DNA from: Candidatus Atribacter hydrocarboniphilus
GTDB lineage: Bacteria > Atribacterota > Atribacteria > Atribacterales > Atribacteraceae
Length of the DNA: 15,307 nucleotides
Assembly: GCA_003542295.1 (NCBI GenBank)
Contig: DPKX01000255.1
Span: 1 to 15,307 of the forward strand
Reading direction: 5' to 3'
The notes below the pieces were generated by a model. It saw only the letters and a program-made list of their open reading frames with translations, made no database searches and was not told the origin of the DNA. Positions 7,799 through 15,287 of the stretch are shown here, one piece after another (positions within the stretch are counted from its first letter, which is position 1; every line of letters begins with the position of its first letter). The translations under genes and the position numbers were made by a program.

Positions 7799-9763
7799 TC
7801 ATTCGGTACATTGATCACAGATTTTGGTCGGTACTGTCCCAGCTTTAAAAGGCAAAACAATTGTTTTTTTACAGGAAGAGGAGGGAAGCAGTCCCGATTT
7901 TAAACAAACCGACCTATCAACCACTGATTCCGGTCGGATGAAGTCCTGCTTTGGCAGGTTTTCATGGGCAGCTTTCATAACTTTTGCAAAAATTGGAGCG
8001 GCAATTATTCCACCGGTTTTCGCCTCTCCCAAGGGTTTGCGGTCGTCATTTCCCAGAAAAACCCCACATACCATATCTGGAGTAAATCCAACAAACAAGG
8101 CATCAATAAAATCTTCGGTTGAACCAGTTTTACCGCCCGCCGGACGACCAATATTTGCCCGTCTAGCTGTTCCCCGTTCAATTACTCCCTGGAGTAAGCG
8201 AGCCATAATATAAGCAGTATCAGCTGGTATAGCTTGGCGTAGGGTTTTATTGCTGGAATAGATTATATTTCCTTCCCAATCGACAATTTTAGTAATGGCG
8301 TACGGTTCAGGAATACGTCCTTCGTTCGCAAAAGCACAATAGGCATTGACTAATTCCATTAAAGTTACCTCTGAGGTGCCTAAAGCAAGAGATAGGTTTT
8401 TTTGGAGTTGTGATTTTACTTGCATCCTTTTAGCATAATTGATAACCTGGTCGATTCCCAATTGTTGTAATAGTTTAATAGCAATAATATTGATCGACTG
8501 TTCCAAGGCTTCATGAATTTGAATTGCCCCACGAAAAGTTTTGTCATAGTTTTTCGGTTTCCAGCCATCGGGGAATTGGAGTGGTTCATCAACATACCAG
8601 TCCACCGCAGTAATTCCATTTTCAATAGCAGTCGTATAAATAAAGGGCTTAAATGTTGAGCCTGGCTGTCGATAAGCCTGAGTCGCTCGATTAAATTTAC
8701 TTTCTTGATAATCTTTCCCTCCTACCATGGCTAAAATTTCTCCACTTTTGGGATCCATGCACAGTATGGCGCCTTGATAACCACTTTCTTTTAAGACCTC
8801 GGTCGCCACTTTTTGGACATCTAAATCAAGAGTGGTATACACTTTTAATCCACCGTTAAAAACCGTTTCCCCGTCGTATTTGGCTAATAACTCCTTTAAA
8901 ATGTGGTCAATGAAATAGGGGGCATCAGATGGAATATTTTTAAGTCCAGAAAGAACGATAGGCGTCTCTATTGCTCTTGCCATTTCCGATTGGTCGATAA
9001 ACCCCCTTTCGGTCATGAGACGTAAAACCCGTCTTTGTTGAATTTGGGCAGCTCGAAGATTCACATAGGGTGAAAAATTCCCTGGGGAACGCTGTATTCC
9101 AACCAACATCGCTATTTCCGCCAAATTCAATTGGGAAAGGTTTTTCCCAAAGTAAACTAAAGCAGCAGTTTTTACTCCATAAACTCCATGCCAAAAATAA
9201 ATCTGGTTAAGATGAGCCTCTAAAATTTGATCTTTGGTGTATTTCCTTTCGATAAACAAAGCCAGAACCTGTTCCTTAATTTTTCGGTTAATAATTCTTT
9301 CATGGGAAAGAAAACGGTTCCGAGCTAATTGTTGAGTGATGGTACTGGCTCCTTCAACAATTCGTCGGTTTAAAATATTTTGAAGAGTTGCTCTTATAAT
9401 ACCTCTGATATCTATTCCTGGATGCTGGTAAAAGTTTTGGTCCTCACTGGCTATAAAAGCTTTTTGGAGCATTTCAGGGATGTCAGCCAGAGCAACATAC
9501 TCACGGTTTTCGGTATAAAGTTCGTGGATGAGCCGATCTTGGTTATCATAAACCCGGGTGGTAAAAGATGGTCGAAAATTATCGATCTGACTAGAAATAA
9601 CTCGAATATCATCTAAATAAAAAAATTGAACCAATATGAAGAAAACAATACCAGCTAAAATACCAAAAACAAATGCTGAAAAAAATGGAAAGCGGAAAAA
9701 TTTTGATCGAGCACGTCGTCGCTTTTTCATTTTTAAAGAGGTATCTTTTAATTCTTTATTCAT
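7799..9763 (-). CDS. Class A penicillin-binding protein (PBP1A-type transglycosylase/transpeptidase)
   Basis: A bifunctional peptidoglycan synthase that polymerises glycan from lipid II and cross-links peptides outside the membrane. The 654-aa product begins with a cytoplasmic basic tail (KMKKRRRARSK), then one membrane anchor (about 28-49). The GT51 domain has EDQNFYQHPGIDIRG (catalytic Glu107) and EGASTITQQLARN (137-149). The transpeptidase domain has SxxK as STFK (Ser369-Lys372), SIN (423-425) and KTGS (545-548), so all active-site motifs are present. The C-terminal tail carries spaced cysteines (CLKSGLLPSSSC and ICDQC), as in many PBP1A proteins. The ATG at 9763 is preceded by an AGGA-type ribosome binding site. 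It is the only - strand gene and has its own extended -10 promoter. The symbol (mrcA/ponA/pbpF) cannot be fixed from sequence. Confidence 0.95.
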   Translation of the reverse strand: MNKELKDTSLKMKKRRRARSKFFRFPFFSAFVFGILAGIVFFILVQFFYLDDIRVISSQIDNFRPSFTTRVYDNQDRLIHELYTENREYVALADIPEMLQKAFIASEDQNFYQHPGIDIRGIIRATLQNILNRRIVEGASTITQQLARNRFLSHERIINRKIKEQVLALFIERKYTKDQILEAHLNQIYFWHGVYGVKTAALVYFGKNLSQLNLAEIAMLVGIQRSPGNFSPYVNLRAAQIQQRRVLRLMTERGFIDQSEMARAIETPIVLSGLKNIPSDAPYFIDHILKELLAKYDGETVFNGGLKVYTTLDLDVQKVATEVLKESGYQGAILCMDPKSGEILAMVGGKDYQESKFNRATQAYRQPGSTFKPFIYTTAIENGITAVDWYVDEPLQFPDGWKPKNYDKTFRGAIQIHEALEQSINIIAIKLLQQLGIDQVINYAKRMQVKSQLQKNLSLALGTSEVTLMELVNAYCAFANEGRIPEPYAITKIVDWEGNIIYSSNKTLRQAIPADTAYIMARLLQGVIERGTARRANIGRPAGGKTGSTEDFIDALFVGFTPDMVCGVFLGNDDRKPLGEAKTGGIIAAPIFAKVMKAAHENLPKQDFIRPESVVDRSVCLKSGLLPSSSCKKTIVLPFKAGTVPTKICDQCTE

Positions 9764-9790
9764 CTATTTTCCTATATTTATGAACAAAAG

Positions 9791-9818
9791 TTTTCATTTT
9801 GTTGGGTTTTGATATAAT
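9791..9818 (+). promoter_or_regulatory. Promoter for queT-tyrS
   Basis: TTTTCA (9791-9796), a 16-base spacer, then a consensus TATAAT (9813-9818) preceded by TGA, giving a textbook extended -10. Predicted transcription start is near 9825, leaving a leader of about 78 bases before queT. It faces the PBP promoter at 9833-9841. Confidence 0.65.
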
Positions 9819-9832
9819 TTCACTAAAATTTC

Positions 9833-9841
9833 ATTATATCA
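9833..9841 (-). promoter_or_regulatory. Extended -10 promoter for the PBP gene
   Basis: Read on the - strand this is TGATATAAT, a consensus extended -10, with no good -35 hexamer behind it, as extended -10 promoters allow. Predicted start is near 9826, about 63 bases ahead of the PBP start codon. It forms a perfect 9-bp inverted repeat with the queT -10 at 9810-9818. Confidence 0.55.
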
Positions 9842-9844
9842 TTC

Positions 9845-9890
9845 AATACCTTTTTTTAGGTATTATATTTGAAAAAGTCCAACAATTGGA
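9845..9890 (+). promoter_or_regulatory. queT leader stem-loops
   Basis: AATACCT (9845-9851) pairs with AGGTATT (9858-9864) around six T, and TCCAA (9878-9882) pairs with TTGGA (9886-9890) directly before the queT ribosome binding site TAGGAG. Members of the QueT family are often controlled by preQ1 riboswitches. I do not see preQ1-I or preQ1-II consensus here, so these are only candidate leader structures. Confidence 0.3.
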
Positions 9891-9902
9891 TAGGAGAATT
9901 CA

Positions 9903-10361
9903 ATGAAGAAACTTCCTCGTATGGCATTGATCGCTGCGCTCTATGTCGCTTTTACCATTCTTCCACCTTTTTATACTTTTGCATACGGACCGATACAAAT
10001 CAGAGTCGCAGAGGCTTTTACCGTCCTGCCTTTTCTATTTCCTGAAACAATTTATGGTCTTACCATTGGGTGTTTTCTAGCTAATCTTTTGGGGCAGGTT
10101 GGCTTCTTGGATTTCGTCTTTGGTACTCTCATTACTTTTTTAGCTGCCCTGGTCACCTCAAAAATGAAAAAAGCTTACTTAGCGCCGCTCCCTCCAGTCT
10201 TATTCAATGCTTTTGGTGTTTCATTATATCTCAGTAAACTTTTTCAAGTTCCCTATTTTTATTCAGTTTTTTATATTATGATAGGAGAATGTATTGCCTG
10301 TTATGGAATCGGATATCCAATCTTAAAAATCTTGCTTAAACGTGGAATAGTTAGGAGATGA
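9903..10361 (+). CDS. queT: QueT-type queuosine precursor transporter
   Basis: A 152-aa hydrophobic protein with about five membrane segments, matching the QueT (formerly DUF988) family, the predicted substrate-binding S component of an ECF-type importer for a queuosine precursor such as preQ1. The family pattern is clear in QIRVAEAFTVLPFLFPETIYG, GCFLANLLGQ and DFVFGTLITFLAALV, ending with a short basic cytoplasmic tail. The ATG at 9903 follows GGAGAATTCA. The stop TGA overlaps the tyrS ATG (ATGA at 10358-10361). This links import of a tRNA-modification precursor to charging of tRNA-Tyr, one of the queuosine-modified tRNAs. No ECF energising subunits are in the window. Substrate is inferred from the family and context. 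Confidence 0.85.
   Translation: MKKLPRMALIAALYVAFTILPPFYTFAYGPIQIRVAEAFTVLPFLFPETIYGLTIGCFLANLLGQVGFLDFVFGTLITFLAALVTSKMKKAYLAPLPPVLFNAFGVSLYLSKLFQVPYFYSVFYIMIGECIACYGIGYPILKILLKRGIVRR
10353..10357 (+). promoter_or_regulatory. Shine-Dalgarno that questions the tyrS start
   Basis: AGGAG directly abuts ATG 10358, which leaves no spacer. It lies 9 bases before TTG 10367 in the same frame. The TTG, giving a product three residues shorter beginning SFEKRATED, is therefore the better-placed start. Confidence 0.5.
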
Positions 10362-11599
10362 TCAGATTGAGTTTTGAAAAAAGAGCAACTGAAGACCTCA
10401 AAATTCTCTGCCGAGGGGTTGAAGATATAATTAGTCGCGAAGACCTCCAAAAAAAATTAAATCACTATTATCAAACCGGACAGCCCTTAATTGTTAAAGA
10501 AGGGTTTGACCCTAGTGCACCCGATATCCATCTTGGGCATACCGTTACCCTCAGAAAACTGAGACAGTTTCAAGTTCTCGGTCATCAAGTGGTATTTCTG
10601 GTAGGTGATTTTACTGGACGCATCGGTGATCCAACCGGTAAAAAAGAAACCCGCAAGCAATTGACTGAAGAAGAAGTTTTAGTCAATGCGAAAACCTATT
10701 CAGATCAAGCTTTTAAAATTCTCGATCCCGAGAAAACCATCATTGAGTTTAATAGTAAATGGCTTAAAAATCTTTCCTTTGTTGATATAATTGAAATTAC
10801 TGCTCATTTTACCGTAGCCCGTATGCTGGAAAGGGAAGATTTTCATCAACGTATTTCAAATGGAAAACCTGTCGGATTGCATGAATTTCTTTACCCAATT
10901 ATGCAGGCTTACGACTCGGTTTCTCTAGGTGCCGACGTAGAATTAGGAGGAACTGACCAACGTTTTAACTTACTCATGGGTCGTGATTTACAAAGGGAGT
11001 TTGGTCAAGAACCCCAAGTAGTCATGATGATGCCATTGTTAGAGGGTACTGATGGAGTTGAAAAAATGAGTAAAAGTATCGGCAACTATATCGCAGTGAA
11101 CGATCCACCCTTTGATATGTTTGGGAAAATTATGTCAATTCCTGATTCTCTAATAAAAAAGTATTTTATACTCCTCACCGATATCCCCATGAATACTATT
11201 CTGCAATGGGAAAAAGATTTTACCAATGATCTCCTCCATCCTCGAGATTGGAAAATAATCCTGGCTAAAGAAATCGTCTCTATATATCACGGATCAGATC
11301 GTGCCAACCAGGCATTAGAAGACTTCGAACGAGCATTTGCCAAAAAGGAAAGTCCCGAAGATGCTCAAATACTTACTCTTACCGATGATGACCTTAAAGA
11401 TGAAAAAATCTGGGTTATTTCTTTGCTCCTTAAAACTGGTGTATCTCATTCAAAAAGTGAATTAAGAAGATTAGTCGAGCAGGGAGGAGTATATCTTGAT
11501 AATATGAGGATAGCTGATCCAAATTCCGATATCCAAATTAAAGATGACCAATTTCTTCGGGTAGGGAAAAAGCACTTTTTCAGAATCAAGAAAAAATAA
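10358..11599 (+). CDS. tyrS: Tyrosine-tRNA ligase
   Basis: A class I aminoacyl-tRNA synthetase that attaches Tyr to tRNA-Tyr. The 413-aa product is of normal length. The Rossmann domain carries GFDPSAPDIHLGHTV (HIGH signature HLGH at 58-61), GDFTGRIGDPTGKKETR, the tyrosine-site region YPIMQAYDSVSLGADVELGG, and KMSKS at 236-240 followed by IGNY. The C-terminal S4-like RNA-binding domain appears in ELRRLVEQGGVYLDNMRI. The combination of intact KMSKS and GFDPSAPDIHLGH resembles the TyrZ-type subgroup. The annotated ATG 10358 overlaps the queT stop, although TTG 10367 fits the ribosome binding site better. No terminator directly follows the gene; the next strong hairpin is about 315 bases downstream. 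Confidence 0.96.
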   Translation: MIRLSFEKRATEDLKILCRGVEDIISREDLQKKLNHYYQTGQPLIVKEGFDPSAPDIHLGHTVTLRKLRQFQVLGHQVVFLVGDFTGRIGDPTGKKETRKQLTEEEVLVNAKTYSDQAFKILDPEKTIIEFNSKWLKNLSFVDIIEITAHFTVARMLEREDFHQRISNGKPVGLHEFLYPIMQAYDSVSLGADVELGGTDQRFNLLMGRDLQREFGQEPQVVMMMPLLEGTDGVEKMSKSIGNYIAVNDPPFDMFGKIMSIPDSLIKKYFILLTDIPMNTILQWEKDFTNDLLHPRDWKIILAKEIVSIYHGSDRANQALEDFERAFAKKESPEDAQILTLTDDDLKDEKIWVISLLLKTGVSHSKSELRRLVEQGGVYLDNMRIADPNSDIQIKDDQFLRVGKKHFFRIKKK

Positions 11600-11703
11600 A
11601 ATGAGAAACCTGCAAATTAAAAGCGAAAGATACTCATCTCTATTCGTTGAAAGCATGGATATATTTTTCTTAATCCCTTGCATTCATCTTATCTTATCTT
11701 CTC

Positions 11704-11732
11704 TTCACTCTATTAAATTCCTGATTTATAAT
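11704..11732 (+). promoter_or_regulatory. Upstream promoter of the tyrS-nusA intergenic region
   Basis: TTCACT (11704-11709), exactly 17 bases, then consensus TATAAT (11727-11732). Predicted start is near 11739. The rest of the stretch 11600-11703 is AT-rich, and I see nothing in it beyond an unsupported 62-codon open frame. Confidence 0.5.
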
Positions 11733-11763
11733 GGTGACATTCATATATTTATAGAGGATAAAT

Positions 11764-11792
11764 TTGCAACCAATGCCAAGTTAGTATAAAAT
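11764..11792 (+). promoter_or_regulatory. Second promoter of the tyrS-nusA intergenic region
   Basis: TTGCAA (11764-11769), 17 bases, then TAAAAT (11787-11792), overlapping an alternative TATAAA at 11785. Predicted start is near 11799, so the transcript would open almost at once with the AGAACACC arm of a hairpin. Confidence 0.5.
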
Positions 11793-11798
11793 AGTAAG

Positions 11799-11962
11799 GA
11801 TAGAACACCCGGTTGCTCAATGGTAACCCAATAGGAGTGGTGTTCTGTGAGTGGTTGGTTTTTTTTGAACTTTACGTCGAAGACTGATCCTGTTTTTACA
11901 GGAGAACGAAGGAATACAAACAAGAAAGAGTGGGTTTCCAGCCCACTCTTTCTTGTTTGTAT
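11799..11962 (+). ncRNA. Candidate structured RNA or nusA leader
   Basis: Downstream of two promoter candidates lies a chain of inverted repeats. AGAACACC (11802-11809) pairs with GGTGTTCT (11839-11846) and encloses GGTT/AACC (11811-11814 with 11825-11828). TCCTGT (11888-11893) pairs with ACAGGA (11898-11903) around four T. A perfect 21-bp stem at 11914-11962 ends the series. No homologue of the flanking genes is encoded here. It could be a small RNA of about 165 bases, a cis-acting leader attenuating nusA-ylxR-infB, or merely closely packed hairpins. I tested it against SRP RNA, T-box and common riboswitch consensus features and recognise none, so the identity is unknown. Confidence 0.4.
11914..11962 (+). 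terminator. Perfect 21-bp terminator-like hairpin upstream of nusA
   Basis: Arms 11914-11934 and 11942-11962 are exact reverse complements around a 7-base loop (TTTCCAG). The core AGAGTGGG pairs with CCCACTCT and is followed by a T-rich but interrupted tract (TTCTTGTTTG). It would end transcripts from tyrS or from the two intergenic promoters, or act as an attenuator 55 bases ahead of nusA. Confidence 0.75.
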
Positions 11963-12017
11963 GAAAGACAATATCTTATTATCGAATAAGAAAGGAATAG
12001 CATGCTGGGGGTTTATT

Positions 12018-13076
12018 ATGAATAAAGATCTTTTTTTTGCAATCGAACAAATTGAAAGAGCAAAGGGAATTCCGCGTGAGACCCTTAAACAAGCTATTGA
12101 AGCGGCTCTTCTATCTGCCTACAAAAAAAATTTTAAGGGCCCCCATAAAGCAGTGGAAGTTATCCTTGATTCAACTACTGGGGAAGTCAAAGTTTATACC
12201 CATAAAGTAATCAATCCTGAAACTGGAGAAACGCTCGATATCGACGAATATGAAGTTCTATCCAGCCAAGGCCTAAACCGACTTGAATCAGGAGAAATAG
12301 TCCAAGTTGAGATTACCCCTAAAGATTTTGGGAGAATTGCTGCCCAAACTGCCAAACAGGTAATTATGCAGCGCATTCGAGAAGCTGAGAGAAGCTTGGT
12401 ATATGATGAATTTTTAGAAAGAACCGAGGATATCGTAACCGGTGTCATTAATCGTAAAGAAGGAAAAAATATCATTGTCGATCTGGAAAAAATTGAATCT
12501 CTTCTTCCCTTCAATGAACAAATATCATCGGAGAATTACCGAATTGGGGCACGGATGAAATTTTATATAATTGAAGTAAAAAAAACCAGCCGAGGCCCCC
12601 GTATTGTTCTATCTCGATCTCACCCGGGCTTGGTAAAACGGTTATTTGAATTGGAAGTTCCTGAAGTACAAGAAGGTTTTGTCACCATCAAAGCCATAGC
12701 AAGAGAACCAGGAGCACGAACTAAAATTGCAGTCGAAAGCCGAGATGCTAAAGTTGATCCGGTTGGTTCTTGCATTGGAAATAAAGGATCGAGAGTCAAA
12801 CATATAACTGATGAACTCCGAGGAGAAAAAATTGATATTATTCGTTGGAGTAACGATCCGAAAGTATTTATTTCAGACGCTTTGAGCCCAGCTCATGTTA
12901 CCTTGGTCGAGCTTAATCCTGGCTCCAATACGGCACTAGTGTATGTGCCTGATGATCAACTGTCACTCGCCATTGGAAAAGAAGGGCAGAATGCCAGACT
13001 TTCAGCTCGTTTAACCGGGTGGAGAATTGATATAAAAAGTGATCGAGAAATAAGAGAGGTGCCCGGACAATCATGA
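12018..13076 (+). CDS. nusA: Transcription termination/antitermination factor NusA
   Basis: An RNA polymerase-binding protein that modulates pausing, termination and antitermination. Started at ATG 12018 it is 352 aa, the size of the short form without C-terminal acidic repeats. The N-terminal RNAP-binding domain (about 1-125) has ERAKGIPRETLKQAIEAALLSAYKKNF. It is followed by an S1 domain (about 130-200), KH1 with GNKG (254-257) in GSCIGNKGSRVKHI, and KH2 with GKEG (320-323) in AIGKEGQNARLSARLTGWRIDI. The frame stays open upstream to GTG 11847, but that extension is not NusA-like and runs through the terminator hairpin. The ribosome binding site is poor (GGGGG). The stop overlaps ylxR (ATGA). 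rimP, the usual upstream partner, is not adjacent. Confidence 0.96.
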   Translation: MNKDLFFAIEQIERAKGIPRETLKQAIEAALLSAYKKNFKGPHKAVEVILDSTTGEVKVYTHKVINPETGETLDIDEYEVLSSQGLNRLESGEIVQVEITPKDFGRIAAQTAKQVIMQRIREAERSLVYDEFLERTEDIVTGVINRKEGKNIIVDLEKIESLLPFNEQISSENYRIGARMKFYIIEVKKTSRGPRIVLSRSHPGLVKRLFELEVPEVQEGFVTIKAIAREPGARTKIAVESRDAKVDPVGSCIGNKGSRVKHITDELRGEKIDIIRWSNDPKVFISDALSPAHVTLVELNPGSNTALVYVPDDQLSLAIGKEGQNARLSARLTGWRIDIKSDREIREVPGQS

Positions 13077-13375
13077 AAAAGAAGAAAATCCCATTACGAC
13101 TTTGCCTTTCTTGTCGCCTTCGAAAGGAGAAAAAATCATTGGTTCGGATCGTTGCATCACCAACTGGTGAGATAGATATCGATTTGACTGGAAAAAAGCC
13201 CGGAAGAGGAGCCTATGTATGTCCTAATGCTGAGTGCAATGCCCGTATAAATAAGCAACTCCTTTCTTTTGCCCTTAAAACTGAGGTGATTCAGGAAGAT
13301 GTTACCGCTCTTCAGAGGGCAATTCAAAATCTAATTGAATCCTTGCCAAAGGAGGTTAAGTATGGCAAAAATTAG
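13073..13375 (+). CDS. ylxR: YlxR family RNA-binding protein (RnpM-type)
   Basis: A 100-aa basic protein of the YlxR family, RNA-binding and reported in Bacillus subtilis to modulate RNase P (hence RnpM). Family marks are RLCLSCR near the N-terminus, RIVASPTGEIDIDLTGKKPGRGAYVCP (written here in part: GRGAYVC at 44-50) and the alternating Cys11, Cys14, Cys50 and Cys55. It lies in its conserved place between nusA and infB. Its ATG overlaps the nusA stop and its TAG stop lies 14 bases inside infB, so all three genes are probably translationally coupled. The ylxQ (L7Ae-like) gene often found next to it is absent. Confidence 0.92.
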   Translation: MKKKKIPLRLCLSCRLRKEKKSLVRIVASPTGEIDIDLTGKKPGRGAYVCPNAECNARINKQLLSFALKTEVIQEDVTALQRAIQNLIESLPKEVKYGKN

Positions 13376-15287
13376 AATATATAAAGTAGCAGAACAACTT
13401 GGTATGCCAACTCATGAAGTGATGGATATATTAAAATCTTTAGGATCTGATGTAAAAAACCATATGAGTAGCATTGATGAAGAGTATATTGAGCTTTTAC
13501 AGGAAGAAAGAGAGTATCGGAAAAAAGAAGAAGAAAAAAAACGGAAAAGAAAAGAGCGAACCATTCAGCTTAAAGAATCACCTCATTTGAAAGATATCGC
13601 CCGACTACTCGACATGAATTGGGAAGATATTGTTATTAAATTAGCTGATTGGAATGTGATTTTTGATTCAAAAAAACCACTTCCACCATTAGTGGTTGAA
13701 CGTTTAGCCCGTGAGAAAAATTGGGAAATCATCTGGGAAGATAGTTTACGGGAAAAAACCATTGAAGCTCTTCAAGGTGGTTTACGTATCCGTCCTCCAA
13801 TTGTGACCGTTTTAGGCCATGTCGATCACGGGAAAACCACTTTATTAGATGCTATCCGCTGTTCAAAAGTTGCCCAATCAGAATATGGTGGAATAACACA
13901 AAAAATCGGAGCCTACCAAATCGAAGTCAACAATAAAAAGATTACTTTTGTTGATACACCTGGCCATGAAGCTTTTACCGCGATGAGAGCTCGGGGAGCT
14001 CAGGTGACTGATATCGCCATTTTGGTAGTAGCCGCTGATGATGGTGTAATGCCTCAAACTATTGAAGCTCTCCAACACGCTAAAGCTGCCGATGTATCTA
14101 TTATTGTTGCCATTAACAAGATCGATAAATCCGGTGCAAATCCCGACCGAATTAAGCAACAACTCTCTGATTATGGACTGGTTCCAGAAGAATGGGGAGG
14201 AGATACAATTTTCGTGAATATATCAGCTCTTCAGAAAAAAGGGATTAATGACCTTTTAGAAATGATTTTGCTCCAAGCAGAGTTATTGGAATTAAAAGCT
14301 CGTCATCAAGGTTATGCCACCGGAACTATTATTGAATCCCGATTAGATCGAGGGAAGGGACCGGTTGCTACGGTTATAGTAAAAGAAGGGGTACTAAAGA
14401 TTGGTGACTTTTTTGTTGCCGGTGCCACCTGGGGAAAAGTTCGTTCCCTCTTCTCGGTAAATGGGAAAAAAGTCAAAGAGGCAATTCCTTCTATGCCAGT
14501 AGAAATTGTTGGCTTTTCTGAATTACCCCCAGCTGGAACTCAATATATGGTAATAGAAGATGAAAAAATTGCTCGCCTCATAGCAAACCAAAAACAATTG
14601 AAGGAGCGGGAAAAATCTTTAAAAGGGTCAAGCGCTCAGATTACATCTCTCGAAGAACTTCTTTCACCAGAAGAGGGGAAAAAGCGAAAGTTGAATATTA
14701 TCCTCAAAGCTGATTTTCAAGGATCTCTTGACGCTATCGAAAAAGTTCTTTCCCAAATTGGAAGCGAAGAAGTAAGTATTCAGGTCCTTTCCAAGGGAGT
14801 TGGCAATATCAACGAAGCCGATGTCGTTTTAGCCGCAGCTTCAAATGGAATCGTTATTGGTTTTGATGTTAAACTTCCCTCTGAGGTATCAAAAAATGCC
14901 AAAAGAGAAGGAGTAGACGTCCGTCTTTATCGAATTATTTATGACGTCATTGACGATTTACAAAATGCCATTAAAGGAATGGCAACACCTAAGCAATATC
15001 AAGAAAGCATCGGAAAAGCTGAAGTAAGAGCGGTTTTTAAAGTACCAAAAATTGGAGTGATATCCGGTTCGTATGTCACCTCGGGAAAAATAGAAAGAAA
15101 TGCTTTTGTACGAGTGGTTCGTAAGGGTGAAATACTTGAAGAATCAGCAAAAATTGTCTCCTTAAAAAGGTTTAAAGAAGATGTCAAAGAGGTCTCTATG
15201 GGATATGAGTGCGGAATTGGGCTTGATCGCTTCGAAGATTTTGAAGAGGGAGACATTTTAGAAGCCTATATCATACGAGAAGAATAA
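13362..15287 (+). CDS. infB: Translation initiation factor IF-2
   Basis: The GTPase that recruits fMet-tRNA to the 30S subunit and promotes subunit joining. From ATG 13362 (AAAGGAGG at 13348-13355, 6-base spacing) the product is 641 aa, a compact form. It has a short IF2_N module (KIRIYKVAEQLGMPTHEVMDIL), a charged linker, and a second IF2_N-like module (about 70-125), with no long N-terminal domain as in E. coli. The G domain has G1 GHVDHGKT (152-159), G2 GGITQKIGAYQ, G3 DTPGHEAF (198-205), G4 NKID (252-255) and G5 SAL. Domains II-IV follow, including LKADFQGSLDAIEKVL and the C-terminal GYECGIGLDRFEDFEEGDILEAY fMet-tRNA-binding end (partly quoted). An upstream TTG (13335) lies inside ylxR and is less likely. 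Confidence 0.97.
   Translation: MAKIRIYKVAEQLGMPTHEVMDILKSLGSDVKNHMSSIDEEYIELLQEEREYRKKEEEKKRKRKERTIQLKESPHLKDIARLLDMNWEDIVIKLADWNVIFDSKKPLPPLVVERLAREKNWEIIWEDSLREKTIEALQGGLRIRPPIVTVLGHVDHGKTTLLDAIRCSKVAQSEYGGITQKIGAYQIEVNNKKITFVDTPGHEAFTAMRARGAQVTDIAILVVAADDGVMPQTIEALQHAKAADVSIIVAINKIDKSGANPDRIKQQLSDYGLVPEEWGGDTIFVNISALQKKGINDLLEMILLQAELLELKARHQGYATGTIIESRLDRGKGPVATVIVKEGVLKIGDFFVAGATWGKVRSLFSVNGKKVKEAIPSMPVEIVGFSELPPAGTQYMVIEDEKIARLIANQKQLKEREKSLKGSSAQITSLEELLSPEEGKKRKLNIILKADFQGSLDAIEKVLSQIGSEEVSIQVLSKGVGNINEADVVLAAASNGIVIGFDVKLPSEVSKNAKREGVDVRLYRIIYDVIDDLQNAIKGMATPKQYQESIGKAEVRAVFKVPKIGVISGSYVTSGKIERNAFVRVVRKGEILEESAKIVSLKRFKEDVKEVSMGYECGIGLDRFEDFEEGDILEAYIIREE

Noticed and set aside
7799..7900. 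C-terminal cysteine pairs of the PBP as a novel metal site
   Set aside because: Spaced cysteines of this sort are common at PBP1A C-termini and probably form disulfides.
7824..8213. 129-codon + strand open frame opposite the PBP gene
   Set aside because: It is the antisense shadow of the PBP transpeptidase domain, which has all catalytic motifs.
9825..9902. preQ1 riboswitch before queT
   Set aside because: Expected from the family, but neither the preQ1-I nor preQ1-II consensus could be recognised in the short leader.
11601..11789. 62-codon open frame directly after tyrS
   Set aside because: No ribosome binding site, no recognisable family, and two promoter candidates lie inside it; most likely chance in AT-rich spacer.
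11811..11828. tRNA-like D-arm (GCTCAATGGTA) in the tyrS-nusA spacer
   Set aside because: No acceptor stem, anticodon arm or T-arm (GGTTCGA-type) at the right distances; the local pairing is GGTT/AACC instead.
11847..12017. GTG at 11847 as an extended NusA start
   Set aside because: AGGAG at 11833-11837 is well spaced, but the 57 extra residues are unlike NusA and are encoded across the perfect 21-bp hairpin; the family N-terminus is at ATG 12018.
13335..13361. TTG 13335 as infB start
   Set aside because: It lies inside ylxR without a good ribosome binding site; ATG 13362 follows AAAGGAGG and begins the family motif AKIRIYKVAEQLG.
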